64,000 nt of DNA from the NCBI GenBank assembly GCA_041920465.1, contig JBHGXW010000034.1, positions 122,901 through 186,900 of the forward strand, in the 5' to 3' direction. The position numbers and the translations under genes are program-made. Positions 18,389 through 26,826 of this stretch are shown piece after piece. The stretch is from Brevibacillus_H sp041920465. GTDB lineage: Bacteria; Bacillota; Bacilli; Brevibacillales; Brevibacillaceae. The notes under the pieces were generated by a model. The model saw only the letters and a list, made by a program, of their open reading frames with translations, was not told the DNA's origin and searched no databases. Position 1 is the first letter of the stretch. Every line of letters starts with the position of its first letter.

Positions 18389-18865
18389 ATGTTGGACCAC
18401 AAAGAAGTTGTCGGCGAAACCAAAGTGATTGTGTTTCGTTTGAAAGATGAAGAGTATGGCGTAGAAGTAAGCCAAGTAAAATCCATCGAAAAACTGGAGC
18501 ATATCACCCGAGTACCTCGCACTCCCAGGTTTGTTAAAGGAGTAATCAATCTTCGCGGAGTCGTTACGCCGATTATCGACTTGCGCAGCCGTTTCGGGCT
18601 TGAAGAAACCGCATATTCCGAAACTACCCGCGTGATTATTGTCGTGGTAGGCGAATTGGAAGTTGGCTTGATCGTGGATGCAGCCAATGATGTTATTGAT
18701 ATTCCGGTAAATGCCATTGAACCTGCACCGGAAGTGGTCGGTGGTGTTGAAGCTGCCTACCTGCGCGGTGTAGCGAAATTGGAGAAGCGTCTCTTGATCC
18801 TGCTTAACCTTGATAAAGTTCTCAACACAGAAGAAATCAAACAACTAGACGCGATTGAGGGTTAA
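18389..18865 (+). CDS. cheW: Chemotaxis coupling protein CheW
   Basis: A 158-residue CheW domain protein. Conserved pieces are FRLKDEEYGVEVSQVKSIE, ITRVPRTPRFVKGVINLRG and PIIDLRSRFG. It links receptors to the P5 domain of CheA. AAGGAGGGAACAAG precedes ATG 18389, 13 bases after the cheA stop. The cheC ATG lies 4 bases after its stop. Confidence 0.97.
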   Translation: MLDHKEVVGETKVIVFRLKDEEYGVEVSQVKSIEKLEHITRVPRTPRFVKGVINLRGVVTPIIDLRSRFGLEETAYSETTRVIIVVVGELEVGLIVDAANDVIDIPVNAIEPAPEVVGGVEAAYLRGVAKLEKRLLILLNLDKVLNTEEIKQLDAIEG

Positions 18866-18869
18866 TCAT

Positions 18870-19502
18870 ATGGCGGACTTTGTGAACTTTGGCGCCTTTC
18901 AATTGGACGTATTACGTGAGGTTGGAAACATTGGGGCGGGCCACGCCGCCACCGCTCTTTCCAAATTGATTCAAAAAGAAGTGGATATGAAGGTTCCGCA
19001 GGTTAAAATCATTCCGTTTGATCAAATCGCGGATTTCGTCGGCGGAGCGGAGGAAGTAGTCGTCACAATTTTCCTGCGTGTCGAGGGAGACGCGCCGGGT
19101 AACATGTTTTTCATCGTTAACTTCGAATCTGCGCGTAATCTGCTGCAACAATTAATGGGTATTGAAAAAGCAGAAGGAGACGACTTTTTCTCCGAAATGG
19201 AACTGTCTGCCTTGCAGGAAATCGGAAACATCCTGGCAGGATCTTATCTCTCCTCACTAGCCGATTTTACCAAGCTGAACCTGCAGCCATCCGTACCAGC
19301 ACTTGCAATTGATATGGCTGCAGCCATTCTCAGCTACGGCTTGATTGAATTGGGACGGGCAGGCGATTACGCGTTAACGATTGATACAGCTTTCTTCGAA
19401 GGTAATGAAGAAGTAGAGGGGCACTTCTTTCTCATTCCTGATCCAGAGTCGTTCCAAACATTATTTTCGGCATTAGGGGTTCCTCTCGATGGAAATTATT
19501 AA
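18870..19502 (+). CDS. cheC: CheY-P phosphatase CheC
   Basis: A 210-residue protein with ATG 18870 immediately after cheW. It has the two phosphatase helices of the CheC/FliY family: VLREVGNIGAGHAATAL near residue 15 and ALQEIGNILAGSYLSSL near 115. Each keeps the E..N pair needed for CheY-P hydrolysis. CheC binds CheD, encoded next with a 14-base overlap, forming the Bacillus adaptation loop. An in-frame ATG at 18855 within cheW is unlikely. Confidence 0.96.
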   Translation: MADFVNFGAFQLDVLREVGNIGAGHAATALSKLIQKEVDMKVPQVKIIPFDQIADFVGGAEEVVVTIFLRVEGDAPGNMFFIVNFESARNLLQQLMGIEKAEGDDFFSEMELSALQEIGNILAGSYLSSLADFTKLNLQPSVPALAIDMAAAILSYGLIELGRAGDYALTIDTAFFEGNEEVEGHFFLIPDPESFQTLFSALGVPLDGNY

Positions 19503-19974
19503 AATTGGCATGGCCGATTTAGGGGCTACCAAACAACCTAATCGCTTACGCACGACTGGATTAGGATCATGTGTCGGTGTTGTACTCTATGATGAAACCA
19601 AAAAAGTAGCAGGTATGGCACATGTAATGCTGCCGGATTCGTCCCTCGCCAAAGGCAGTGAAATAAATATCGCGAAGTATGCGGACACAGCTATTCCGCA
19701 GCTGATTAAAGAGATGGAGGCGCTTGGTGCATCAACACGGAACATGGTTGCAAAACTTGCTGGAGGTGCCCAAATGTTTTCTTTCCTCTCGGGAAATGAT
19801 ACGATGAGAATAGGACCACGTAATGTCGAAGCGTGTAAACTTGCGCTCGAACAAGTCCACATCCGTATAGTGGCAGAAGATACTGGGGGAAATTGTGGAC
19901 GTACAATCGAGATGGATGCCCTTACCGGTATCTTGCAAATTCGTACAGTAAATCAAGGGGTTAAGGAAGTTTAA
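19489..19974 (+). CDS. cheD: Receptor glutamine deamidase CheD
   Basis: A 161-residue protein. The catalytic Cys motif GLGSCVGVVLYD and the following H (GMAHVMLP) and GGAQMF segments mark CheD. It deamidates receptor glutamines and its activity is tuned by CheC. The start lies inside cheC, so translation is coupled. The stop is 3 bases before the next gene. Confidence 0.96.
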   Translation: MEIIKIGMADLGATKQPNRLRTTGLGSCVGVVLYDETKKVAGMAHVMLPDSSLAKGSEINIAKYADTAIPQLIKEMEALGASTRNMVAKLAGGAQMFSFLSGNDTMRIGPRNVEACKLALEQVHIRIVAEDTGGNCGRTIEMDALTGILQIRTVNQGVKEV

Positions 19975-19977
19975 CCA

Positions 19978-20388
19978 ATGGTTGGTAACATTACTTATAA
20001 CATATGGATGGGTGTTATTGCCTTTCTGGTCACATTCATAACGGCACTTTCGGGAAATGTTCTAACCGTTTCTTTAGAACGTGCCTTCTACGCTTTTCTT
20101 CTTTTCTTTGTTGCCATGTTTCCGGTGCGCTGGCTCATTCACAAGATTGCTCCGCCTGCAGAAGAACCATCCCAACAAACAGGGATGCATATAGACCTTG
20201 TGACACCGGAAGCCGCATCCAACGAAACAAATGCTCAAATCGAACCGGAATCGGAATCAGAGCTTGAACCGTCTGAGCAGTTCACGCCGCTCGTGCCGAA
20301 ACGTATTGAACTACCATTTACTCCAGATAATCCCGCAAACAATCCTACGGAAATCGCCGATGTGATAAGACGGTTAACTGATGAATAA
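19978..20388 (+). CDS. Uncharacterised two-helix membrane protein between cheD and sigD
   Basis: A 136-residue protein I do not recognise by family. Two hydrophobic segments (about residues 9-30 and 35-56) are followed by an acidic, Pro/Glu-rich cytoplasmic or surface tail (about 60-110) and a short C-terminal helix ending IADVIRRLTDE. It starts 3 bases after cheD and ends 17 bases before sigD, so it is cotranscribed with both. Ribosome-binding site GTTAAGGAAG overlaps the cheD end. Position suggests a motility or signalling role; that is inference only. Confidence 0.75.
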   Translation: MVGNITYNIWMGVIAFLVTFITALSGNVLTVSLERAFYAFLLFFVAMFPVRWLIHKIAPPAEEPSQQTGMHIDLVTPEAASNETNAQIEPESESELEPSEQFTPLVPKRIELPFTPDNPANNPTEIADVIRRLTDE

Positions 20389-20405
20389 AGGCTGGTGAAT
20401 GATTC

Positions 20406-21194
20406 ATGGCTCGATTAAACAATCGCGACAAAGCGAAGGAATTCGATAAATGGATCTCTTGGAAAGAAGAGGGAGACAAGTCAGCAGAACTAGCATTAAT
20501 CGAGCAGTTTCTTCCTCTTGTCAACAAGGTGGCAAATCGTTTGGCTATCGGATTGCCTGGCAATGTTGACCGTGACGATTTGATCAGCTTTGGCCGTTTC
20601 GGGCTTCTGGATGCTCTGGCCAAGTTTGATCACACCCGTGGTTTACAGTTCGAAACATATGCCATGTGGAGAATACGCGGAGCAATGATTGACGGCCTGA
20701 GGGAGAGCGATTGGATTCCTCGAACCGTACGGGATAAAGCCAAAAAAATCGAAGAGGCGTATATCACCTTGGAGCAGCGTCTTTTACGTGTTCCCACTGA
20801 TCAAGAGGTAAGTGAGTACCTCGGAATATCGGAAAAAGAACTGCAGCAGATATTTTGCGATACATCGCTAGCCTCCATGATTTCAATCGATGAAGCAGTC
20901 GGAGAAGAGGACGAACAAAAAACCGCCCGGCATTCCTATATTGTAGACGAACTGACACCACGCCCTGATGAGGTAGCGGTGTCGAGAAACATGAAAGAAG
21001 TATTGTCTCTAGCTATTGAAAAACTGCCGGAAAAAGAGCGATTAGTGGTTTCCTTGTTTTATTTTGAGGAATTGACCTTATCGGAGATTGCCGAAGTGAT
21101 GAATCTGTCTCCGTCCCGAATTTCACAGCTTCATTCGAAAGCGGTCTTACGGCTTCGATCTGCCTTAAGCCGTTGGAAAAACCAACTGTTGTAA
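20406..21194 (+). CDS. sigD: RNA polymerase sigma factor SigD (FliA type)
   Basis: A 262-residue sigma-28 factor (B. subtilis SigD is 254). Region 2 is at about residues 25-100 with GRFGLLDALAKFD and YAMWRIRGAMIDGLRE. Region 3 is about 110-165. Region 4 has a helix-turn-helix (LTLSEIAEVMNLSPSRISQLH) near 220-245. It directs late flagellar, chemotaxis and autolysin genes. AGGCTGGTGAATGATTC precedes the ATG. No anti-sigma flgM lies in the window. Confidence 0.97.
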   Translation: MARLNNRDKAKEFDKWISWKEEGDKSAELALIEQFLPLVNKVANRLAIGLPGNVDRDDLISFGRFGLLDALAKFDHTRGLQFETYAMWRIRGAMIDGLRESDWIPRTVRDKAKKIEEAYITLEQRLLRVPTDQEVSEYLGISEKELQQIFCDTSLASMISIDEAVGEEDEQKTARHSYIVDELTPRPDEVAVSRNMKEVLSLAIEKLPEKERLVVSLFYFEELTLSEIAEVMNLSPSRISQLHSKAVLRLRSALSRWKNQLL

Positions 21195-21230
21195 ACGAAT
21201 GTCGACTTCGAAATGCAGGAGGTGACCAGG

Positions 21231-22634
21231 ATGAGTGAAGAGGGCAGTCGCTTTGAATGTAAAATTGCTCAAGATAAACTGTCAGCCGACCTTATCTTGA
21301 ATCTTGAAATGACGGAAGACTCTTTTAGCTATGAGGATCTGAAACAGTATTTGAACAAGAATGGAATTGTTTACGGTATCGATGAGAAACTGTTGGCAGA
21401 GGTAAGCAAAAACCCCAAAAAGTTTGCGGGTGCACCAATCCGTGTCGCTGAGGGAAAACCTCCCATACCGGGTGAACCGGCCCAGATTGAGTATGTCTTC
21501 AAGTCGCAGCTTCATGACGGTATCAAGCCGAAAGAGCTGGAAGACGGAAGAGTTGATTTTTATCAGGTAGTGGATATTGCCAATGTTTCCCGGGGACAGC
21601 TGATTGCTAAGAAAATACCCGCCGGACGAGGAGAAGAAGGCAGGACTGTTTTAGGGACCCCGATCCCTCCTGCTCCGGGTAAAGATATCAATATAAAAAT
21701 GGGTAAAAACGTTGTGCTGAGCCAAGATAAGATGTTCTTGTACTCAGCTATTGACGGACAAGTTTCAATTGGAGAAGGCGATAAAATTAACGTGTTTCCG
21801 GTTTATGAAGTAAAGGGAGACGTTGATTTTGGTGTCGGCAATATTGATTTTGTCGGAACTGTCGTCATTCGCGGGAACGTACCGACCGGATTTCGCATCA
21901 AAGCTTCAGGGGATATCCGCGTCCTTGGAAGTGTAGAAGGAGCCGAATTGGAGGCAGGAGGTACCGTTGAGATTAAAAACGGAATTGCTGCACAAGACAA
22001 GGGACATGTAATTGCGGGTGTGGATGTAAAGACATCTTATATACAAAACGGCAATGTCAAAGCAAATAACGACATCATCGTATCGCAAAGCATCATGTTC
22101 TCCCATATTCGGGCAGGTCAAAACGTCATTTGCAATGGTACAAAGGGCATTATCATCGGCGGCACGATCCAGGCAGGAGAGAAAATTGTCGCGCGGGTAA
22201 TCGGTAACTCCAGTTCTACACCAACCGTTTTGGAAGTAGGGGTTAAGCCTGAGCTGCGCAACCAACTTCTCACGGTAACCAAAGAATTACAAAGCTTGTA
22301 TGACAATATGAAAAAAACAGAGCAAGGTCTGAGTGTTATTGATCAAATTCTTCATACGACCAATGAACTTTCACCGGAGAAGAAGATGCTCCAGATCAAA
22401 TTAACCAACACCAAAATCATGTTGGAAAAAGAGATTAAGAAGCTGGAGTCACAGAAAAAAGATATGGAAGCACAGCTTGACCATGATGCTCACGCTGTGG
22501 TGGACGTTTATCAAGTGATGTATCCGGGGATCAAGTTAGTATTTGGTAAGCTGGTTCGATTTATCAAACAAGAGTTTCCTCGTACCAGATTCCTAGTTGT
22601 TCAAGGGGAAATTACCACCTCACAGCTTGTGTGA
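21231..22634 (+). CDS. FapA/DUF342-family polymerising protein
   Basis: A 467-residue protein. ATG 21231 has GCAGGAGGTGACC upstream; an in-frame ATG at 21213 would precede that site. The N-terminal part (residues about 1-85) is a small alpha/beta domain. The middle (about 150-330) is a right-handed beta-helix repeat with periodic G and hydrophobics (GVGNIDFVGTVVIRGNV). A coiled coil (about 350-420) and a short strand-rich end follow. This matches FapA-type DUF342 proteins, cytoplasmic scaffolds often encoded beside sigD. Its function in this setting is unproven. Confidence 0.82.
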   Translation: MSEEGSRFECKIAQDKLSADLILNLEMTEDSFSYEDLKQYLNKNGIVYGIDEKLLAEVSKNPKKFAGAPIRVAEGKPPIPGEPAQIEYVFKSQLHDGIKPKELEDGRVDFYQVVDIANVSRGQLIAKKIPAGRGEEGRTVLGTPIPPAPGKDINIKMGKNVVLSQDKMFLYSAIDGQVSIGEGDKINVFPVYEVKGDVDFGVGNIDFVGTVVIRGNVPTGFRIKASGDIRVLGSVEGAELEAGGTVEIKNGIAAQDKGHVIAGVDVKTSYIQNGNVKANNDIIVSQSIMFSHIRAGQNVICNGTKGIIIGGTIQAGEKIVARVIGNSSSTPTVLEVGVKPELRNQLLTVTKELQSLYDNMKKTEQGLSVIDQILHTTNELSPEKKMLQIKLTNTKIMLEKEIKKLESQKKDMEAQLDHDAHAVVDVYQVMYPGIKLVFGKLVRFIKQEFPRTRFLVVQGEITTSQLV

Positions 22635-22651
22635 TAAGGAGATGATGCGGT

Positions 22652-22987
22652 ATGAGTTTGAAAGCCGTAGAACTTCAAGTGGCTCTGTCTCGTACCCAGG
22701 AAATCAGCCGAATTCATGAGCAGCAGATGCATCGCAATGCTCATGAACAACAAGCGTTGATCGAAGACCGCAAGCAGTTGGATCAACTGACACGGCAACG
22801 CCCTGACAACATTCAAGAATCGACGAGTGGACAAATCAAAGAAAAGCAGGATAAAAATAAAAAACGAAAAGAGGGCCAACAGGAAGCAGCCGCAGAATCA
22901 AACCAGCAGAAGAAAAAGGAACCGCCACAAGCAAGTAAACAGATGAGTGATCCACTGCGAGGTCATTTCATTGATATCTCGTTGTAA
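22652..22987 (+). CDS. Charged coiled-coil protein, unknown function
   Basis: A 111-residue hydrophilic protein, preceded by AAGGAGATGATGCGGT. Residues 1-50 form a predicted helix rich in Q, E and H (QEISRIHEQQMHRNAHEQQ). Residues 55-95 are Lys/Gln/Glu-rich and probably disordered. The C-terminus ends DPLRGHFIDISL, a hydrophobic conserved-looking tail that I have seen at the end of similarly placed Clostridia and Bacilli proteins. It sits between the FapA-like gene and swrB. No enzymatic motif is visible. Confidence 0.7.
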   Translation: MSLKAVELQVALSRTQEISRIHEQQMHRNAHEQQALIEDRKQLDQLTRQRPDNIQESTSGQIKEKQDKNKKRKEGQQEAAAESNQQKKKEPPQASKQMSDPLRGHFIDISL

Positions 22988-23005
22988 ACAGAAAAGGTGA
23001 AGCAA

Positions 23006-23524
23006 ATGGATCAACCGTTGTTCCTACTTTTTGGTGCAGGGGCACTTATCGTGATCTCTGCGTTTTTTTTGAAAGAAAACCGATCCAGGGAAGCCAAGAA
23101 AGCGCGAAACTTGCAAAATTCTATTGATCGGACGGAAATGGAAAAGACGTTGAAGCGGTTTGTGGTTCAAATTCAGCAGGAAAATGAACAAACCGCTGTA
23201 CAATTTCAACGGCAAAAACAGGAACTCATGCAGGAGCTTCGGCGGCTTAATGAGCGGATGCAGCAGTTGGAGACGGAAGCAAGTCATCTGCGAGCCAAAG
23301 TGGCCGATTTGGAAACAAGGTCACAAGCCGCCTCCACTATTGAAGGAGAAGCCGAAGAAATGGATTCCCTTCTCTTAAAAGAGAGATTTAAGCGTGTCTT
23401 TGAATTAAAGCAAGAAGGTTTGGACGCAAATGAGATTGCCAAAAGACTGGGAGCAGGACGAGGAGAAATCGATTTGATTTTCTCTTTGGCCGAGCCGACG
23501 CAAAGAGGGGCTTCCGATGATTAA
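23006..23524 (+). CDS. swrB: SwrB/YlxL-like membrane-anchored protein
   Basis: A 172-residue protein. ATG 23006 follows GAAAAGGTGAAGCAA; the GTG at 22997 is an alternative. One N-terminal membrane segment (about residues 5-22) is followed by a long coiled coil (about 30-120). The C-terminal helical motif (FELKQEGLDANEIAKRLGAG) resembles a DNA-binding-like helix-turn-helix seen in DUF6115/SwrB proteins. In B. subtilis SwrB promotes flagellar type III secretion activation. Position after sigD matches ylxL. It overlaps the next gene by 8 bases. Confidence 0.78.
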   Translation: MDQPLFLLFGAGALIVISAFFLKENRSREAKKARNLQNSIDRTEMEKTLKRFVVQIQQENEQTAVQFQRQKQELMQELRRLNERMQQLETEASHLRAKVADLETRSQAASTIEGEAEEMDSLLLKERFKRVFELKQEGLDANEIAKRLGAGRGEIDLIFSLAEPTQRGASDD

Positions 23525-24116
23525 CCGTAGCCTTTTGATTGGTTTTGGAATAGGACTTGTCTTTTCTGCCGGTTTTCTCAGTATTTTTCCTGTTGAGTCT
23601 GTCAACCTTACTCTGTCCAAAGAACAGTTGGAAGCATATGCCAAATCGCAAAATTTCGTGCTTCTGCCTAAGGAGCAGTACGAGGAACTGACGAAAGGGA
23701 AAAAGCAGGAGAAGCAACCGACGAAAGCGCCGATTCCTCCTGCAAAACCTACTGATACAACTGCACCGCAGCCGGTCGATCCGCCGTCCTCCGTTAAACA
23801 ACCCGGTACGGTAACTCCACCTGAGACAGTTCCGCCTTCTTCCGTTAACAGGCCGTCAGCCAATCAGCCGACAACTCCGCAAAAGCCGGCAACTCCGGTG
23901 GAAATCGTGACAATTACGATTCCATACAAGGCTACGGGCGTTTACGTCTCCAAACGGTTGGTAGATGCGGGGCTATTGCCGAAAAACAACGATTTCGTAG
24001 CTTTGCTGGAGGAACAGAACAAGTTGGGCCGAATCCGGGTCGGCACTTTTCGGATTCCTAAAGGAACAAGCGCACAAGATATTATCCGCATCATTACCAC
24101 CCCGCCTGCCTATTAG
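23517..24116 (+). CDS. Membrane-anchored protein with MltG/YceG-like LysM-type domain
   Basis: A 199-residue protein: N-terminal membrane segment (about 6-24), short helix, a Pro/Thr-rich stalk (about 62-122), and a C-terminal domain (about 125-199) with the pattern IPYKATGVYVSKRLVDAGLL and FRIPKGTSAQDIIRIIT. That matches the N-terminal LysM-like part of endolytic transglycosylase MltG/YceG. The catalytic part of MltG is absent, so it is probably a wall-binding protein. It ends the motility operon; its last codons are followed by the rpsB promoter. Confidence 0.75.
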   Translation: MINRSLLIGFGIGLVFSAGFLSIFPVESVNLTLSKEQLEAYAKSQNFVLLPKEQYEELTKGKKQEKQPTKAPIPPAKPTDTTAPQPVDPPSSVKQPGTVTPPETVPPSSVNRPSANQPTTPQKPATPVEIVTITIPYKATGVYVSKRLVDAGLLPKNNDFVALLEEQNKLGRIRVGTFRIPKGTSAQDIIRIITTPPAY

Positions 24117-24143
24117 GTGGGGAATGTTTTTATCATCACTTTC

Positions 24144-24172
24144 TTGCATTTGAATTATCCATGTGATATAGT
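24144..24172 (+). promoter_or_regulatory. Sigma-A type promoter of rpsB
   Basis: TTGCAT (24144-24149) and TATAGT (24167-24172) are separated by 17 bases, with an extended TG one base before the -10. Predicted transcription start is near 24179, giving a leader of about 120 bases. Confidence 0.75.
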
Positions 24173-24178
24173 TTTCTA

Positions 24179-24300
24179 CGGTGTTGATTACGCACGCGTC
24201 TCCAATTCCGGCAAGGGTGCTACGTCTCGTAGTTTTGCTCGGAAAATGCGGAGGGCGGAGGTAGACACAAAAAAAACCAAATCTAAGGAGGTGTGACAAT
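24179..24300 (+). promoter_or_regulatory. rpsB 5' leader, probable ribosomal-protein leader
   Basis: This untranslated region contains the hairpin CTACG-TCT-CGTAG (24220-24232). A second CTACG (24176-24180) could compete for the same CGTAG if transcription begins slightly earlier. The ribosome-binding site AAGGAGGTG lies at 24286-24294. Ribosomal protein operons are commonly autoregulated in such leaders; here that is inference. Confidence 0.45.
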
Positions 24301-25008
24301 ATGGCGGTAATCTCCATGAAACAGCTTCTCGAGGCAGGTGTTCACTTTGGTCACCAAACTCGTCGCTGGAATCCTAAAATGGATCGCTATATTTTCACCG
24401 AACGTAACGGTATCTACATCATCGACTTGCAAAAAACTGTTAAGAAAGTAGAAGAAGCCTACAACTTCGTACGTGAAATTGCTCAAAATGGCGGAAAAAT
24501 GCTGTTTGTCGGTACGAAGAAACAAGCTCAGGAAGCAGTGAAAGAAGAAGCGGAACGCACAGGTCATTACTACATCAACCAACGTTGGTTGGGTGGTACT
24601 TTGACTAACTTCGCCACTATCCAAAAGCGTACAGCCCGCCTCGCTGAGTTGAACCGCATGGAAGAGGACGGTACTTTCGACGTACTTCCTAAAAAAGAAG
24701 TTATCATTCTGCGCAAAGAGAAAGAGCGCTTGGAGAAATTCCTCGGCGGTATTGCCAACATGAATGAATTGCCAGACGCTTTGTTCATCATCGATCCTCG
24801 CAAAGAGCGCATCGCCGTAGCGGAAGCCCGCAAGTTGGGTATCCCAATCGTTGCGATTGTAGATACTAACTGTGATCCAGATGAAATTGATTATGTAATC
24901 CCTGGTAACGATGACGCAATTCGCGCAGTTAAATTGTTGACCAGTAAAATGGCTGATGCTTTGGTTGAAGGAAGCCAAGGTACAGAGCAAACAACAACCA
25001 CGGAGTAA
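24301..25008 (+). CDS. rpsB: 30S ribosomal protein S2
   Basis: A 235-residue S2 protein. Signatures are MKQLLEAGVHFGHQTRRWNP at the start, FVGTKKQAQEAVKEEAERTG, and NQRWLGGTLTNF. The C-terminal tail is Gln/Thr-rich. Codon use is visibly biased to highly expressed codons. It is followed by a terminator hairpin and tsf. It binds the 30S platform region with S1 in other bacteria. Confidence 0.99.
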   Translation: MAVISMKQLLEAGVHFGHQTRRWNPKMDRYIFTERNGIYIIDLQKTVKKVEEAYNFVREIAQNGGKMLFVGTKKQAQEAVKEEAERTGHYYINQRWLGGTLTNFATIQKRTARLAELNRMEEDGTFDVLPKKEVIILRKEKERLEKFLGGIANMNELPDALFIIDPRKERIAVAEARKLGIPIVAIVDTNCDPDEIDYVIPGNDDAIRAVKLLTSKMADALVEGSQGTEQTTTTE

Positions 25009-25013
25009 GAGAC

Positions 25014-25055
25014 AAGGGTGGACTGAGGGTTTCAGAACCCTGTCCACTCTTTTTT
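25014..25055 (+). terminator. Terminator hairpin between rpsB and tsf
   Basis: GTGGAC (25018-25023) pairs with GTCCAC (25042-25047), and AGGGTT (25026-25031) with AACCCT (25036-25041), around a TCAG loop. A T-rich run follows (25048-25055). No promoter was recognised between it and tsf, so read-through probably sets the S2 to EF-Ts ratio. Confidence 0.8.
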
Positions 25056-25085
25056 AATCCTAATCTATCAAGGAGGATTTCACTC

Positions 25086-25973
25086 ATGGCAATTAGTGCA
25101 CAAGCAGTAAAAGAACTGCGCGAAAGAACAGGCGCAGGTATGATGGACTGCAAAAAAGCTTTGGAAGAAACAAATGGCGACATGGAAAAAGCAATTGACC
25201 TTCTCCGTGAACGCGGTATTGCAAAAGCGGCGAAAAAAGCTGGCCGTATTGCTGCTGAAGGTTTGACTGCAGTTGCGATCTCCGGAAACGTTGGCGCTGT
25301 TGTTGAAGTTAACTGTGAAACGGACTTCGTTGCGAAAAACCCTGAATTCCAAACGCTGGTTAAGGATATTGCTGAGCATGTGGTTTCCCAACGCCCTGCT
25401 GATGTAGAGGCTGCCCTTGCTCAACCTTTCAAAGGCCAAGGCGAACCTCTCTCTCAAGTAATCAGCGAGAAAATCGCTACAATCGGAGAAAACCTCTCCT
25501 TCCGCCGTTTTGCTGTAATTGAAAAATCGGACGCAGGCGTATTTGGCGGCTACTTACATATGGGCGGTAAAATTGGCGTACTCGTAGCTCTCGAAGGAAC
25601 GCAAAACGAGACCTTGGCAAAAGATATTGCCATGCATGCAGCTGCAGCTAACCCACGCTTCGCAAACCGTGAAGAAGTATCTCAAGATGAAATCGAACGT
25701 GAACGCGAAGTTCTCAAAAACCAAGCGCTTGCTGAAGGCAAACCGGCTAATATCGTGGAAAAAATGGTGGAAGGCCGCTTGTCCAAGTATTTCGAAGAAT
25801 ACGTATTGGTGGAGCAACCATTCGTGAAAGACCCGGACAAAAAAGTTTCCGCATTGCTGAAAGAAGCAGGGGCAACTCTCAAAGCGTTCGCCCGTTTCCA
25901 AGTAGGGGAAGGTATTGAGAAGAAACAAGAAGACTTCGCAGCTGAAGTAATGGCTCAAGTTAATAAACAATAA
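25086..25973 (+). CDS. tsf: Elongation factor Ts
   Basis: A 295-residue protein. The N-terminal UBA-like domain has VKELRERTGAGMMDCKKAL. The central motif TDFVAKNPEFQTLVKDIAEH inserts into EF-Tu to exchange GDP. Length matches B. subtilis (293). AAGGAGGATTTCACTC precedes the ATG. Terminators lie on both sides. Confidence 0.99.
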   Translation: MAISAQAVKELRERTGAGMMDCKKALEETNGDMEKAIDLLRERGIAKAAKKAGRIAAEGLTAVAISGNVGAVVEVNCETDFVAKNPEFQTLVKDIAEHVVSQRPADVEAALAQPFKGQGEPLSQVISEKIATIGENLSFRRFAVIEKSDAGVFGGYLHMGGKIGVLVALEGTQNETLAKDIAMHAAAANPRFANREEVSQDEIEREREVLKNQALAEGKPANIVEKMVEGRLSKYFEEYVLVEQPFVKDPDKKVSALLKEAGATLKAFARFQVGEGIEKKQEDFAAEVMAQVNKQ

Positions 25974-25990
25974 ACAGACTTTATGCTGAC

Positions 25991-26019
25991 AAAAGGGAAC
26001 ACAAGGTGTTCCCTTTTTT
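25991..26019 (+). terminator. Intrinsic terminator after tsf
   Basis: GGGAACAC (25995-26002) pairs with GTGTTCCC (26006-26013) around a three-base loop. Six T follow, and four A precede the stem. Confidence 0.92.
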
Positions 26020-26100
26020 AAAGAATGAAACGGAGCTTAGCATAAAGCAGGAAATCAATTATTTGGCAGAGAATGTATAGAAGAATGGAGGCCTTTCCAC

Positions 26101-26826
26101 ATGTCACTTCCTGCATATAAGCGTATTGTGTTAAAGTTGAGTGGGGAAGCGCTTGCTGGAGAACTGGGGTACGGTATTGACCCAAAAGTTATCTTCTCTA
26201 TCGCGAACCAGATCAAGGAAATTGTTGAACATGGCGTGCAAGTTGCAGTTGTTGTAGGCGGAGGAAATATCTGGCGCGGCCTTTCCGGAAGTTCCAAGGG
26301 AATGGATCGGGCAACTGCAGACTACATGGGAATGCTCGCAACCGTAATGAATTCACTTGCTTTGCAGGATGGATTGGAAAAAGTAAACGTGCCAACGCGT
26401 GTACAAACCTCGATTGAAATGCGACAAGTCGCTGAACCATACATTCGCCGGAGAGCTATTCGCCATCTGGAGAAGAACCGTGTCGTCATTTTTGCGGCAG
26501 GTACGGGTAACCCCTATTTTTCTACGGATACGACAGCCGCATTGCGTGCTGCTGAGATAGAAGCAGAAGTGATATTAATGGCGAAAAACAAAGTGGATGG
26601 CGTCTATACCGCAGATCCGAGCGTTGACCCGTCTGCGGTTAAATATGAAGAGTTAACTTTCCTTGATGTCCTGAATCAGGGACTGGGTGTTATGGATTCA
26701 ACCGCATCAAGCTTATGTATGGATAACAATATTCAGTTAATCGTGTTCTCTATCACCGAAGAGGGGAACATTTTGAAAGCTGTAATGGGCGAAAAGATTG
26801 GAACGATTGTTAAGGGGGATGCCTAA
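26101..26826 (+). CDS. pyrH: UMP kinase
   Basis: A 241-residue amino-acid-kinase-fold enzyme making UDP from UMP. Motifs are RIVLKLSGEALAG, VVVGGGNIWRG, and AGTGNPYFSTDTTAALRA. It belongs to the bacterial PyrH type, regulated by GTP and UTP in Gram-positives. ATGGAGGCCTTTCCAC is the ribosome-binding region. It overlaps frr by one base (TAATG). I saw no convincing promoter in the 80 bases after the tsf terminator. Confidence 0.98.
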   Translation: MSLPAYKRIVLKLSGEALAGELGYGIDPKVIFSIANQIKEIVEHGVQVAVVVGGGNIWRGLSGSSKGMDRATADYMGMLATVMNSLALQDGLEKVNVPTRVQTSIEMRQVAEPYIRRRAIRHLEKNRVVIFAAGTGNPYFSTDTTAALRAAEIEAEVILMAKNKVDGVYTADPSVDPSAVKYEELTFLDVLNQGLGVMDSTASSLCMDNNIQLIVFSITEEGNILKAVMGEKIGTIVKGDA

